From: Trichomonas vaginalis G3
Taxonomy: Eukaryota; Parabasalia; Trichomonadida; Trichomonadidae
Reading direction: 5' to 3'
NCBI RefSeq assembly: GCF_026262505.1
Contig: NC_067207.1
Location: 28,612,082-28,676,081, forward strand
Length of the DNA stretch: 64,000 nt
The position numbers and the translations under genes were made by a program. The notes under the pieces were generated by a model. That model worked only from the letters and a program-made list of their open reading frames with translations, had not been told where the DNA came from and searched no databases. Positions 40,820-49,288 of the stretch are shown here, one piece after another. Each line of letters starts with the position of its first letter. Position 1 is the stretch's first letter.

Positions 40820-42577
40820 TTAACGTATAAATTTTAGGAAATCTTTCATTTTGGGTTTAAAATCCTTGTCTGCCTGCATCATTAGCGAATTATATAGACT
40901 GTCATCATTGAGATTTGCCTTAAATCTTCTTAAAATGTAAGTTGAAATTTCATATTTGTTATCTATTGCATTATGAAGTGCAGTAAAGTTAATATTTGGT
41001 AAAGAGAAAATAAATTTAACTAATTCGAAATCCCTGCTACTTGCAGCAGTATGAAAGATTGTTTCGCCTTTGATATTCCTTGCATTTATATCAATATTTG
41101 GAAGAGAGCAGAGATATTTAATTATTTCAATATTTGGATTTCTTATTGCATAATGAATTGGAGTTTCTAAATCACGATTTTTAGCATTTACATCAACATT
41201 TGGGAGAGAGTAAACATATTTAATTACATTAAGATTTTTGGCTCTTGTTGCATAATGAAGGACTGTGTTTTTCGAGGAATCTTTTGCATTAATTTGAATA
41301 TTTGGATAAGAGCAAAGACTTTTAATATAATCTAAATTTGTATATAGTGCAGTATAATGTATTGCATGTATTCCTTTGCTATTAGCTTGGTTAACATCAA
41401 TATTTGGAAGAGAACAGAGAAATTTGATTACTTCTGGGTTATTATTTTGCATTACATAATGAATAGCTGCATTTCCTTCCCAATCTTTTGCATTGACATC
41501 AACATTCGGTAATGAACAAATGAGTTTGATAAATTCGGGATTTCCACTTCTAGCTGCATAATGTATTGCACACTTTCTTTCATCATCTTTTGCGTTGATG
41601 TCAATGCTTGGAAGTGAACATAGATAGTTTGCAGCTTTAAAAATATTATTTTTAACAACAAAATGAAGTGTAGTTTCATTTTTTGAATTTGTTGAATTAA
41701 TATTAACATTTGGAACAGAACAAACTAATCTCAAAATTTCGAGATTTGGATTTGCTGCAGCAATATGAAAAACTGATCCAAGTTTGTCAAGAATATTAAA
41801 ATCAGGTTTAGATGTTGATAAAATACTTTTGATGATCTCTGGATTTTGATTTTTAGCTGCAATATGGAGAGCAGTTTCGTTGTTTTTGTTTTTAATGTTA
41901 AAATCAATGCTTTGAATGGAACATAAATATTTAATAAATTGTGGGTTTTCATATTGCGCAGCAATGTGTAAAATTGTGTTTCCGTCGCTATCTTGTGCAT
42001 TAATATTTAATTTTGGAATAGCGCAAAAATCTCTTAAAAGATCAAGATTTTGCTTTCGGAAAACATAATGAATTAATGGAATGCCATATTCATTAATGAT
42101 ATCGCAATATCCAAATTCTCCTGCAAATTCAATTGCTTCATTATCACCTTCTTTTATCGCATTTAATATGATATTATAAATCTTATCAAAGTCATCTGAT
42201 TTTTTATAGCAATTCAATAAATATTTTTTGTAATTCTGTTTCTTTTGATTGCTTATAATATTGTTGATTTTAATGAATGAAACAATATCACTAAGAATAC
42301 GATTGTTGAAAATTTTTGATAAAAATTCGAGAATTTTAATTATGGCATCACCGTTTTCGAAATTATCGATTTTGGTGTGTTGACAAATCCAGAAGACATC
42401 TGAATATTTGAAATTCTTGCTGATGATTGAAAAAGTTTCAAGAAATTGTTGTGAACTAAAAGAACAATAATCAAAGATCATACATAGTTCTGATGCTGTC
42501 CTTAATCCAAGAAATTCTTCGTCATTATACCATTGATCTATATTTTTTGCATATGACTCAAAATCAATTGAACTCAT
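40820..42577 (-). CDS. Ankyrin-repeat protein, copy 1
   Basis: 585 residues from the ATG at 42577. The first 190 residues form a helical N-terminal domain (MSSIDFESYAKNIDQW) shared with the gene at 44362. About eleven ankyrin repeats of 33-35 residues follow, e.g. DGNTILHIAAQYENPQFIKY and KGIHAIHYTALYTNLDYIKS, each ending LCSLPNIDVNAK. The frame is open further upstream, but that stretch contains the initiator TGTCACTTTT and so is leader or promoter. This is one of the large trichomonad ankyrin families; partner unknown. Promoter, leader and first 180 codons are almost identical to copy 2. Confidence 0.88.
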   Translation of the reverse strand: MSSIDFESYAKNIDQWYNDEEFLGLRTASELCMIFDYCSFSSQQFLETFSIISKNFKYSDVFWICQHTKIDNFENGDAIIKILEFLSKIFNNRILSDIVSFIKINNIISNQKKQNYKKYLLNCYKKSDDFDKIYNIILNAIKEGDNEAIEFAGEFGYCDIINEYGIPLIHYVFRKQNLDLLRDFCAIPKLNINAQDSDGNTILHIAAQYENPQFIKYLCSIQSIDFNIKNKNNETALHIAAKNQNPEIIKSILSTSKPDFNILDKLGSVFHIAAANPNLEILRLVCSVPNVNINSTNSKNETTLHFVVKNNIFKAANYLCSLPSIDINAKDDERKCAIHYAARSGNPEFIKLICSLPNVDVNAKDWEGNAAIHYVMQNNNPEVIKFLCSLPNIDVNQANSKGIHAIHYTALYTNLDYIKSLCSYPNIQINAKDSSKNTVLHYATRAKNLNVIKYVYSLPNVDVNAKNRDLETPIHYAIRNPNIEIIKYLCSLPNIDINARNIKGETIFHTAASSRDFELVKFIFSLPNINFTALHNAIDNKYEISTYILRRFKANLNDDSLYNSLMMQADKDFKPKMKDFLKFIR

Positions 42578-42590
42578 TATAAAGAAAAAT

Positions 42591-42600
42591 AAAAGTGACA
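42591..42600 (-). promoter_or_regulatory. Initiator TGTCACTTTT of ankyrin copy 1
   Basis: Perfect motif on the minus strand; the +1 A at 42596 is 19 nt before the ATG at 42577. It fixes the start at MSSIDF and not at the upstream ATG at 42601, which overlaps the motif. Confidence 0.75.
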
Positions 42601-42727
42601 TTACAAAGTCAAAAACATATCTCAATTCAGAAGAGTATATAAAGAGTTAATCTATTATAAAAGATAATTGAATTATTGAAGCTTTATGGACTGTTGTCAA
42701 ATTTCTTTCTGAATTATGAAAAACAAA

Positions 42728-43959
42728 GTTTACATAGGAGTGTGGGACAAACTATCCAGTGTCACTTTTTATTAACCTTATTTTAAAAAATTAATAAAAT
42801 AATAATAAAAAATTATTTGAATCTTTTACATTAATTGCTTCTTTTTTAAAAGTACCTTTAAAGTACAATAAACAAGATTTGAATCTATTGATCCTTGTTG
42901 CAAACTTGAATATATTGCTTCAAGCATTTTTGAGAGTAGCCCATGCTAGCTTTTATCTCTTCTTGGATACCAAACTGGAGGAGCTCCATAGTGTTGAATA
43001 TCACGGGCTCCATACAACAAATTGAATAAGGTATTTCAAAATTTGAAGGAAATGGTCCATCATTGAATGTAGTGGCCGGGAATTGAATGACATACAGATA
43101 GTTTGAGGAAATTTGTTATAAATTATAATATAATTGAAGAATTAATTATCAAAACAAGTCTAAGAGCCATTTGTCAGATTTTCCCGAAATGCAAGGTTAA
43201 GATTTTAGCAGCGACTAACTTTGAGTGTACATATATAATTGTTATACTGAGTACTTTCTATCTGTGTTACTTATTTGAGTCTAAGAGCCATTTGTCAGAT
43301 TTTCCCGAAATGCAAGGTTAAGATTTTAGCAGCGACTAACTTTGAGTGTACATATATAATTGTTATACTGAGTACTTTCTATCTGTGTTACTTATTTGAG
43401 TCTAAGAGCCATTTGTCAGATTTTCCCGAAATGCAAGGTTAAGATTTTAGCAGCGACTAACTTTGAGTGTACATATATAATTGTTATACTGAGTACTTTC
43501 TATCTGTGTTACTTATTTGAGTCTAAGAGCCATTTGTCAGATTTTCCCGAAATGCAAGGTTAAGATTTTAGCAGCGACTAACTTTGAGTGTACATATATA
43601 ATTGTTATACTGAGTACTTTCTATCTGTGTTACTTATTTGAGTCTAAGAGCCATTTGTCAGATTTTCCCGAAATGCAAGGTTAAGATTTTAGCAGCGACT
43701 AACTTTGAGTGTACATATATAATTGTTATACTGAGTACTTTCTATCTGTGTTACTTATTTGAGTCTAAGAGTCATTTCTACCATAGAACTAGATATTGTC
43801 TCTCATTAAATATATATAACTGTAAACTGCTTAATTCATTTATCTATTTAGATAAAATTATATTTATATAAGATTTCATGTTATTATTTCATCTTTATTA
43901 TTTTTTTTATTCCTTTGAAAAGTGACACTGGATAGTTTGTCCCTTTCTCGTTTACATAG
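42728..43959. mobile_element. MULE-like non-autonomous element A (42738-43949) with 10-bp target duplication
   Basis: Terminal inverted repeats of 32 bp lie at 42738-42769 and 43918-43949. They start GAG, differ at the next three bases, and then match perfectly for 26 bases (GGGACAAACTATCC, then AGTGTCACTTTT). The direct flanks are GTTTACATAG at 42728-42737 and again at 43950-43959, a 10-bp target-site duplication. The 1212-bp body has no credible gene and includes five perfect 121-bp tandem copies. The innermost part of each repeat is the host initiator TGTCACTTTT, pointing inward. Terminal-repeat length and 9-10 bp duplications suit Mutator-like elements. The perfect duplication implies a recent insertion. 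Confidence 0.87.
43158..43771 (+). repeat. Perfect 121-bp tandem array, five copies plus a stub
   Basis: Units begin GTCTAAGAGCCATTTGTC at 43158, 43279, 43400, 43521 and 43642, exactly 121 bp apart, and appear identical base for base. A sixth stub starts at 43763 and diverges after nine bases (GTCTAAGAG then TCATTTC). There are no unique spacers, so it is not a CRISPR array. The array lies wholly inside element A. Confidence 0.95.
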
Positions 43960-44361
43960 TATATATACTTTAATATTATTCTTGGATACATCCTTTAAAG
44001 TTGATCTTTGATATATTTTGATAACAAAATAAATGAAAAATAGAAAATAATCTCAGGCGAAATTAACATTATCATTTGTTTCAAGCTTTGATATAATTTA
44101 TATCAATATCACAAGATCAGGTACGATTCCATCATCGTTAAACTGCCTAAATTACATAGTACATCATATGTAATTTCCGACAACTTTTGCATATGTTTCC
44201 TGCAGCAATGGCGTATTACTTGGTATTCAATTCAAGCCTTAAAAGGTAATTTCCAATGATGTGTCATGGCAAATGTAAGAAAATTGAATGAGAGTCTAAT
44301 GATCGCAAATGTAACCTAAGGATTTAATCAAAAAAAATTGAATAATTTGATATTTTAAATA
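43960..44361. other. Spacer between element A and ankyrin copy 2
   Basis: Apart from the Sfi1-like fragment this 400-bp stretch is AT-rich and empty. Confidence 0.6.
44078..44155 (+). pseudogene. Duplicated fragment of the Sfi1-like gene
   Basis: These 78 bp align to 39277-39355 of the Sfi1-like gene with about ten differences (for example TTTGATATAATTTATATCAA here and TTTGGTATAATTTATATCAA there). The source encodes FKLWYNLYQYHKIRDDSS, one centrin-binding repeat. Similarity fades after 44155. A short displaced copy 5 kb from its source, or the remnant of a second gene of the family. Confidence 0.75.
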
Positions 44362-46359
44362 TCAATTATAAAGTATAGAATTTAAGTAATCGATCATTTT
44401 TTTGTTATGTCTTCTATTTGCCATGTCCATAAGTGAATCAAATAGTCTTTCGTCATATAGATTTTCCTTCATTTTGTTGTAAATGTAGTTTATAACTTCA
44501 AAATTCTTGTTATTAAATGCATAATGAAGAACGGTTCGTTCATCTTTTGTAGTTGCATTTAGATCAATATTTGGAAGAGAGAAAATAAATTTGACTAATT
44601 CTATATCTTGTTCAGTGGCAACTTCATGGATAATAGTTCTACCATTAAAACCTTTTGAATTTACATCAATATTTGGAAGAGAACATAGATATTTTATTAC
44701 ATCAATATTTGTATTTTTGAGTCCATAATGAAGAGTAGTTGTTAAATATTTGTTTCTAGCATTTATGTCAATATTTGGGAGAGAGCAGACATATAAAACT
44801 ACATCTAGATTACTATTTTGTGCTGCATAATGAAGGACTGTATTTTCAGAGGAATCTTTTACATCGAGTTGAATATTTGGATAAGAACAAAGACTTTTAA
44901 TGCATTCTATATTTTCATTTTGAGCAGCATAATGAATTGGATATATTCCTTTGCTATTAGCTTGGTTAATATCAAAATATTGGAGAGAGTAAAGATATTT
45001 TATTACTTCAGGATTTCTATTTTGAACTGCAAGATGCAGGACTGTATTTTTGTCGGAATCTGTTACATCGAGTTGTATATTCGGATAAGAACAAATACTT
45101 TTAATGCATTCTACATTTTCATTTTGAGCAGCGTAATGAATTGCATTTTTTCCAAAATCATTAGTTTGGTTAATATCGATATCTGGAAGAGAGCAAAGAT
45201 ATTTTATTACTTCAGGATAATAATTTTGAGCTGCAAGATGAAGAATTGTGTTTTTGTTGGGATCTTTTACATCGAGTTGAATATTTGGATAAGAACAAAG
45301 ACTTTTAATGCATTCTATATTTTCATTTTGAGCAGCGTAATGAATTGCATTTTTTCCAAAATCATTAGTTTGGTTAATATCGATATCTGGAAGAGAGCAA
45401 AGATATTTTATTACTTCAGGATAATAATTTTGAGCTGCAAGATGAATGGCTGAATTTGCATCGGCATCAGTTGCATTGATATCAACTTGTGGAAATGAGC
45501 AAATAAGTTTGATGAACTCAGGATTATCATTTCGAGCTGCATAATGAATTACACTATTTCTTTCAGAATCTTTTGTATTTATATCAATGTTTGGAAATGA
45601 ACATAAATATTTTACGGCTTCAAAAGTTTGAAATTGAGCAGCCAACAGAAGTGGAGTTTCACCAAAAGAGTTTGTAGCATTTATATCGGCATTTGAAACA
45701 GAACAAACTACTTTCAAAATTTCTGGATTATTTTTTGTTGCAGCAATATGTAATGCTGTTTTTCTATATTTATTTCGCGCATTGATGTCTATGTTTGGTA
45801 TAGCACAAAATCCTTTTATAACATCAATGTTTTGTTTTTCTAGAACATAATGAATTAATGGAGTGCCATAACCATCACTGATATTGCAATATCCAAATTC
45901 TCCTGCAAATTCAATTGCTTCATTATCACCTTCTTTTATCGCATTTAATATGATATTATAAATCTTATCAAAGTCATCTGATTTTTTATAGCAATTCAAT
46001 AAATATTTTTTGTAATTCTGTTTCTTTTGATTGCTTATAATATTGTTGATTTTAATGAATGAAACAATATCACTAAGAATACGATTGTTGAAAATTTTTG
46101 ATAAAAATTCGAGAATTTTAATTATGGCATCACCGTTTTCGAAATTATCGATTTTGGTGTGTTGACAAATCCAGAAGACATCTGAATATTTGAAATTCTT
46201 GCTGATGATTGAAAAAGTTTCAAGAAATTGTTGTGAACTAAAAGAACAATAATCAAAGATCATACATAGTTCTGATGCTGTCCTTAATCCAAGAAATTCT
46301 TCGTCATTATACCATTGATCTATATTTTTTGCATATGACTCAAAATCAATTGAACTCAT
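44362..46359 (-). CDS. Ankyrin-repeat protein, copy 2
   Basis: 665 residues from the ATG at 46359, with the same N-terminal 180 residues as copy 1 and then about thirteen ankyrin repeats. An internal duplication of 204 bp (68 codons, two repeats) is visible: 45085-45240 recurs almost unchanged at 45289-45444, both encoding LHLAAQNYYPEVIKYLCSLP or the IHLAAQ equivalent, followed by NDFGKNAIHYAAQNEN. This explains the extra length over copy 1. The longer open frame upstream runs through the initiator and is not coding. Function and partner unknown. Confidence 0.88.
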   Translation of the reverse strand: MSSIDFESYAKNIDQWYNDEEFLGLRTASELCMIFDYCSFSSQQFLETFSIISKNFKYSDVFWICQHTKIDNFENGDAIIKILEFLSKIFNNRILSDIVSFIKINNIISNQKKQNYKKYLLNCYKKSDDFDKIYNIILNAIKEGDNEAIEFAGEFGYCNISDGYGTPLIHYVLEKQNIDVIKGFCAIPNIDINARNKYRKTALHIAATKNNPEILKVVCSVSNADINATNSFGETPLLLAAQFQTFEAVKYLCSFPNIDINTKDSERNSVIHYAARNDNPEFIKLICSFPQVDINATDADANSAIHLAAQNYYPEVIKYLCSLPDIDINQTNDFGKNAIHYAAQNENIECIKSLCSYPNIQLDVKDPNKNTILHLAAQNYYPEVIKYLCSLPDIDINQTNDFGKNAIHYAAQNENVECIKSICSYPNIQLDVTDSDKNTVLHLAVQNRNPEVIKYLYSLQYFDINQANSKGIYPIHYAAQNENIECIKSLCSYPNIQLDVKDSSENTVLHYAAQNSNLDVVLYVCSLPNIDINARNKYLTTTLHYGLKNTNIDVIKYLCSLPNIDVNSKGFNGRTIIHEVATEQDIELVKFIFSLPNIDLNATTKDERTVLHYAFNNKNFEVINYIYNKMKENLYDERLFDSLMDMANRRHNKKMIDYLNSILYN

Positions 46360-46372
46360 TATAAAGAAAAAT

Positions 46373-46382
46373 AAAAGTGACA
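46373..46382 (-). promoter_or_regulatory. Initiator TGTCACTTTT of ankyrin copy 2
   Basis: Identical in sequence and spacing to that of copy 1; the +1 A at 46378 is 19 nt before the ATG at 46359. Confidence 0.75.
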
Positions 46383-46764
46383 TTACAAAGTCAAAAACAT
46401 ATCTCAATTTAGAAGAGTACGTAGCTATTTAATTAATCATGGATAATAGCAAAGGTATTAAATCATTATGAACTATTAAATAAATTCTTTCTGAATTATG
46501 AAAAACAAGGTTTCAAAATAGAATGTTGTATGCAGATGGAAAACTTAATTTGCGGCATCATAGGAAATGCCAATCTGAATTTTAAAACTTGCAATTCTAA
46601 TTGATCTTAATGTTCCTTACTTCGTTCTGAAAATTCAATTTAATAATTTTTCATTTTAAATATTTATAGTAAATAACATAACAAATTTATAATATCATAT
46701 GAATTTGGATATATATCTGAGATAACTAGGAAACAAAACGCCTAAAAAAAGAAAACAACTAATC
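46383..46764. other. Spacer upstream of ankyrin copy 2
   Basis: The first 130 bp still resemble the region upstream of copy 1 (TTTCTTTCTGAATTATG-like tract near 46485-46500), so the duplication reaches into the promoter flank. The rest is empty. Confidence 0.6.
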
Positions 46765-47571
46765 TCAGAAAATTCCAGAAGAAACCAACACATTAAATGA
46801 TTGTTGGCTAGGATCAACTTTAGGTTTCGTTTTAACTGCTTGCATTTTGAATGATTTTGGCATTGCTGCTGTTTTTTCAAAATGTTTTGAAATATCAACA
46901 ACAGCTGTAGCATTCTTAACTAGGAAGTCGGCTTCTGCTTCTGTTTGAATGTTCTTCTTTACAAGATCAAAAGAATTTAATTCTGCTTTTCTCGATTCAT
47001 ATAAATCTTCAAGTTCTGATTTGTGTCTTTGTGACATTTCATCTGAAATGCGCTGATATTTCTCATCAATTTTCTTCTTGTATTCTGCATCAGAAATATC
47101 TCGCTTTTGAGTTGCCAAATCACGTAATTGAATTGCTTCTTGTACTTTATTTTGTCTTGCCAATATTTTGGCAGTTGACATAGCTCTGTGGTATTCTGTA
47201 TTTGTAAAATCTTCGTGACAATTTCGTTCATTCTGCCATTCCTCGATTAAGTCATCTAATTCTTTTTGCTGACGATTTTTGAGCTCATTGTAGTTATTTT
47301 TGAAGGAAATTGCTGCTTTTCGTTTTGCAATTTTCAATTGTTGATCAGATATTTCATATGTGGTAACGAAGTTTTTATTATCTTTGAGATTTTGTTGGAG
47401 ATATGAATTTACTTTTCCGCCAAGTTTCAATACTGATTCATAATTTCTTAAAGATTCGTATTCTTTTTGATAATAGTCAATCATTTCGAAATTTCCTGCT
47501 TCAATGCACTGATCGATAAAATTCATGGCCTCTTGAGATGTCCTTGGCTTTGGATACTCAGAAACATCCAT
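46765..47571 (-). CDS. Coiled-coil protein of unknown function
   Basis: 268 residues from the first ATG at 47571 (MDVSEYPKPRTSQEAMNFID); the open frame extends 22 codons to a TTG. The first 60 residues are helical and globular (IEAGNFEMIDYYQKEYESLR). Long charged helices then run from about 75 to 215, with a central part reading IQLRDLATQKRDISDAEYKK. A basic C-terminal tail follows. The layout of short helical hairpins and coiled coil resembles ciliary or basal-body proteins, but no named family was recognised. Confidence 0.65.
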   Translation of the reverse strand: MDVSEYPKPRTSQEAMNFIDQCIEAGNFEMIDYYQKEYESLRNYESVLKLGGKVNSYLQQNLKDNKNFVTTYEISDQQLKIAKRKAAISFKNNYNELKNRQQKELDDLIEEWQNERNCHEDFTNTEYHRAMSTAKILARQNKVQEAIQLRDLATQKRDISDAEYKKKIDEKYQRISDEMSQRHKSELEDLYESRKAELNSFDLVKKNIQTEAEADFLVKNATAVVDISKHFEKTAAMPKSFKMQAVKTKPKVDPSQQSFNVLVSSGIF

Positions 47572-47988
47572 TTTCAATACGTTTAGAATAAAGATGAAGT
47601 GGAAATTGGATCTTATAACATTGCTTACCAATGTCAAGGGAGCTTCTTTTCACTTTTTGCTTCATTAAATTTGTGTATTATTGATATATTTCATATAAAA
47701 ATCTAAAATAACTGGAAATCTATTTATAATATGACCATAAATAACTTACGCATGAGCTTTGTATTGACATATTTTCTTTCTGATACGAGCATCTCATTTT
47801 CATTCATCATCTCGGAGAGACTAACTTTGCTAAGAGTATGTCATCTAAAGTGCTATCATTCATTTTACTGAATAAACCCACGATCTCTCCTTTGAATTAT
47901 ACTGTTTGGATCCGTTTTGAAAGATTCTTATTACAAATTTCTCCCAATTGAGGATGTTTGATATTGTAATTATTCGATAATATAGAAA
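47572..47988. other. Divergent spacer, no gene seen
   Basis: 400 bp of AT-rich sequence between the coiled-coil gene and the glycine-rich gene. Confidence 0.6.
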
Positions 47989-49029
47989 ATGATAATAATA
48001 AGATATGATAATGAGTCCAAATCTATCATCCAAGATGCAATAAACGTCTCAGGAAAAGTTTTTACTCTCAAATACCCATGTAACACATCAGATTGCACGC
48101 CGTATGCAGTTACATTCAAACCTGGAGTGTACAAGATAGAGCTTTGGGGTGCCTCAGGCGGATTCCTAAATAATCTTGGTGCACATGGCTCATACACTAG
48201 TGGTCTCCTCCCTATATTCCGTACACGGACATTTTATATATACCTTGGCCAGAAAGGAGAATGGTTAGGTCCACCAACTTATAATGGTGGTGGTGCAGGT
48301 CCATACTTGCCAAGAGAACCAACGCACTATGTGTCAATTGGTTCAGGCGGTGGATCTAGCGATATACGCCTCATCAATGGTCATTGGTCCTCATTTGAAA
48401 GTTTGAAATCTCGTATTAGTGTTGCAGCTGGTGGCGCTGGGCATGCATACTTTAGTGAAATCATAGAAGGTGGTGCAGGTGGAGTCTTAGAAGGTTATAA
48501 TGGCACCATGCGCTCTGTTGACTATATATATCCAATCACAAACTCCACATCTGGAACTCAAACTTCACCAGGTATCGGTTCTAGTAATGGCGGAAGAAAT
48601 GGTGGATTTTGTTTCGGCGGCAACTGTGGTGACGATCGCCATGGAAGTGGTGGTGGCAGCGGCTACTATGGGGGAGGAAGCGGTGGCTTTGTCGGAAACC
48701 GCGTGACAAGTGGTTCTGGAGGATCTTCGTATATGTCAGGATACAAAGGCTGCAGAGCTATCGCAAAAGATTCTACAAAGTTTAATATATTTCATGAAGA
48801 TAGTTCAATTCATTACTCAGGTTTGACATTCTATTCTCCTGTCATCAAAGATGGAAAGGACCTAATTCTATGCACAGATTCCATTGTATGCACAGAAGAA
48901 GGTCACTTTGGTTATGGATATGCACGCATAACTATCTATGAGCAGCATGATCCAGTAACTATCAGATTATGTCGTCCATTTGTGCCTTATTCATCAATTG
49001 CAGTCTTTATACTGATGAATTCTGAATAA
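47989..49029 (+). CDS. Glycine-rich domain protein
   Basis: 346 residues of the glycine-rich fold seen in ALK/LTK-type ectodomains and greatly expanded in trichomonads. The signature order is present: LKYPCNTSDCTPYAVTFKPG, YKIELWGASGG, GSYTSGLLP with RTFYIYLGQKG, YNGGGAG, GSGGGSSDIRL, then SVAAGGAG and a long GGGSG-type segment, ending with a Cys-containing YGYARITIYE strand. Such proteins are usually surface or secreted. No signal peptide is visible at MIIIRYDNESK, and an in-frame TAG lies just upstream (47983-47985). There is no transmembrane segment at the C-terminus, so either a 5' exon is missing or the protein is truncated. Confidence 0.8.
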   Translation: MIIIRYDNESKSIIQDAINVSGKVFTLKYPCNTSDCTPYAVTFKPGVYKIELWGASGGFLNNLGAHGSYTSGLLPIFRTRTFYIYLGQKGEWLGPPTYNGGGAGPYLPREPTHYVSIGSGGGSSDIRLINGHWSSFESLKSRISVAAGGAGHAYFSEIIEGGAGGVLEGYNGTMRSVDYIYPITNSTSGTQTSPGIGSSNGGRNGGFCFGGNCGDDRHGSGGGSGYYGGGSGGFVGNRVTSGSGGSSYMSGYKGCRAIAKDSTKFNIFHEDSSIHYSGLTFYSPVIKDGKDLILCTDSIVCTEEGHFGYGYARITIYEQHDPVTIRLCRPFVPYSSIAVFILMNSE

Positions 49030-49288
49030 AATTTAAACAAAGGACAATTTTTGTTCGATGTTTAAGCTAGACTTTGTCTGATGTGTGATCAAGAACTGCT
49101 ATTACCAGTGAGATTTTTGAAATACAACTCAAAAAACCGATTTTTGATTAGTTGTTTCTCAATCTAATAAAATCATATGAAAAATTAGACTCATTATAAT
49201 CACCACGTTTTATATTTGGAGAAATATGATATTTCGAATTGAGTGATTGTCACATTTTGTAAAATAAATATGTCAGTTTTATTGGGAA

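Noticed and set aside
42578-42625. N-terminal extension of ankyrin copy 1 (and the same in copy 2)
   Set aside because: It begins at TTG and runs through the initiator; the upstream ATG at 42601 overlaps the promoter motif.
43158-43771. CRISPR array
   Set aside because: Units are contiguous 121-bp copies with no unique spacers, in a eukaryotic genome; it is a tandem satellite.
43103-43871. Short plus-strand genes inside element A
   Set aside because: They are readings of the 121-bp repeat unit and end wherever the unit meets its stop codon.
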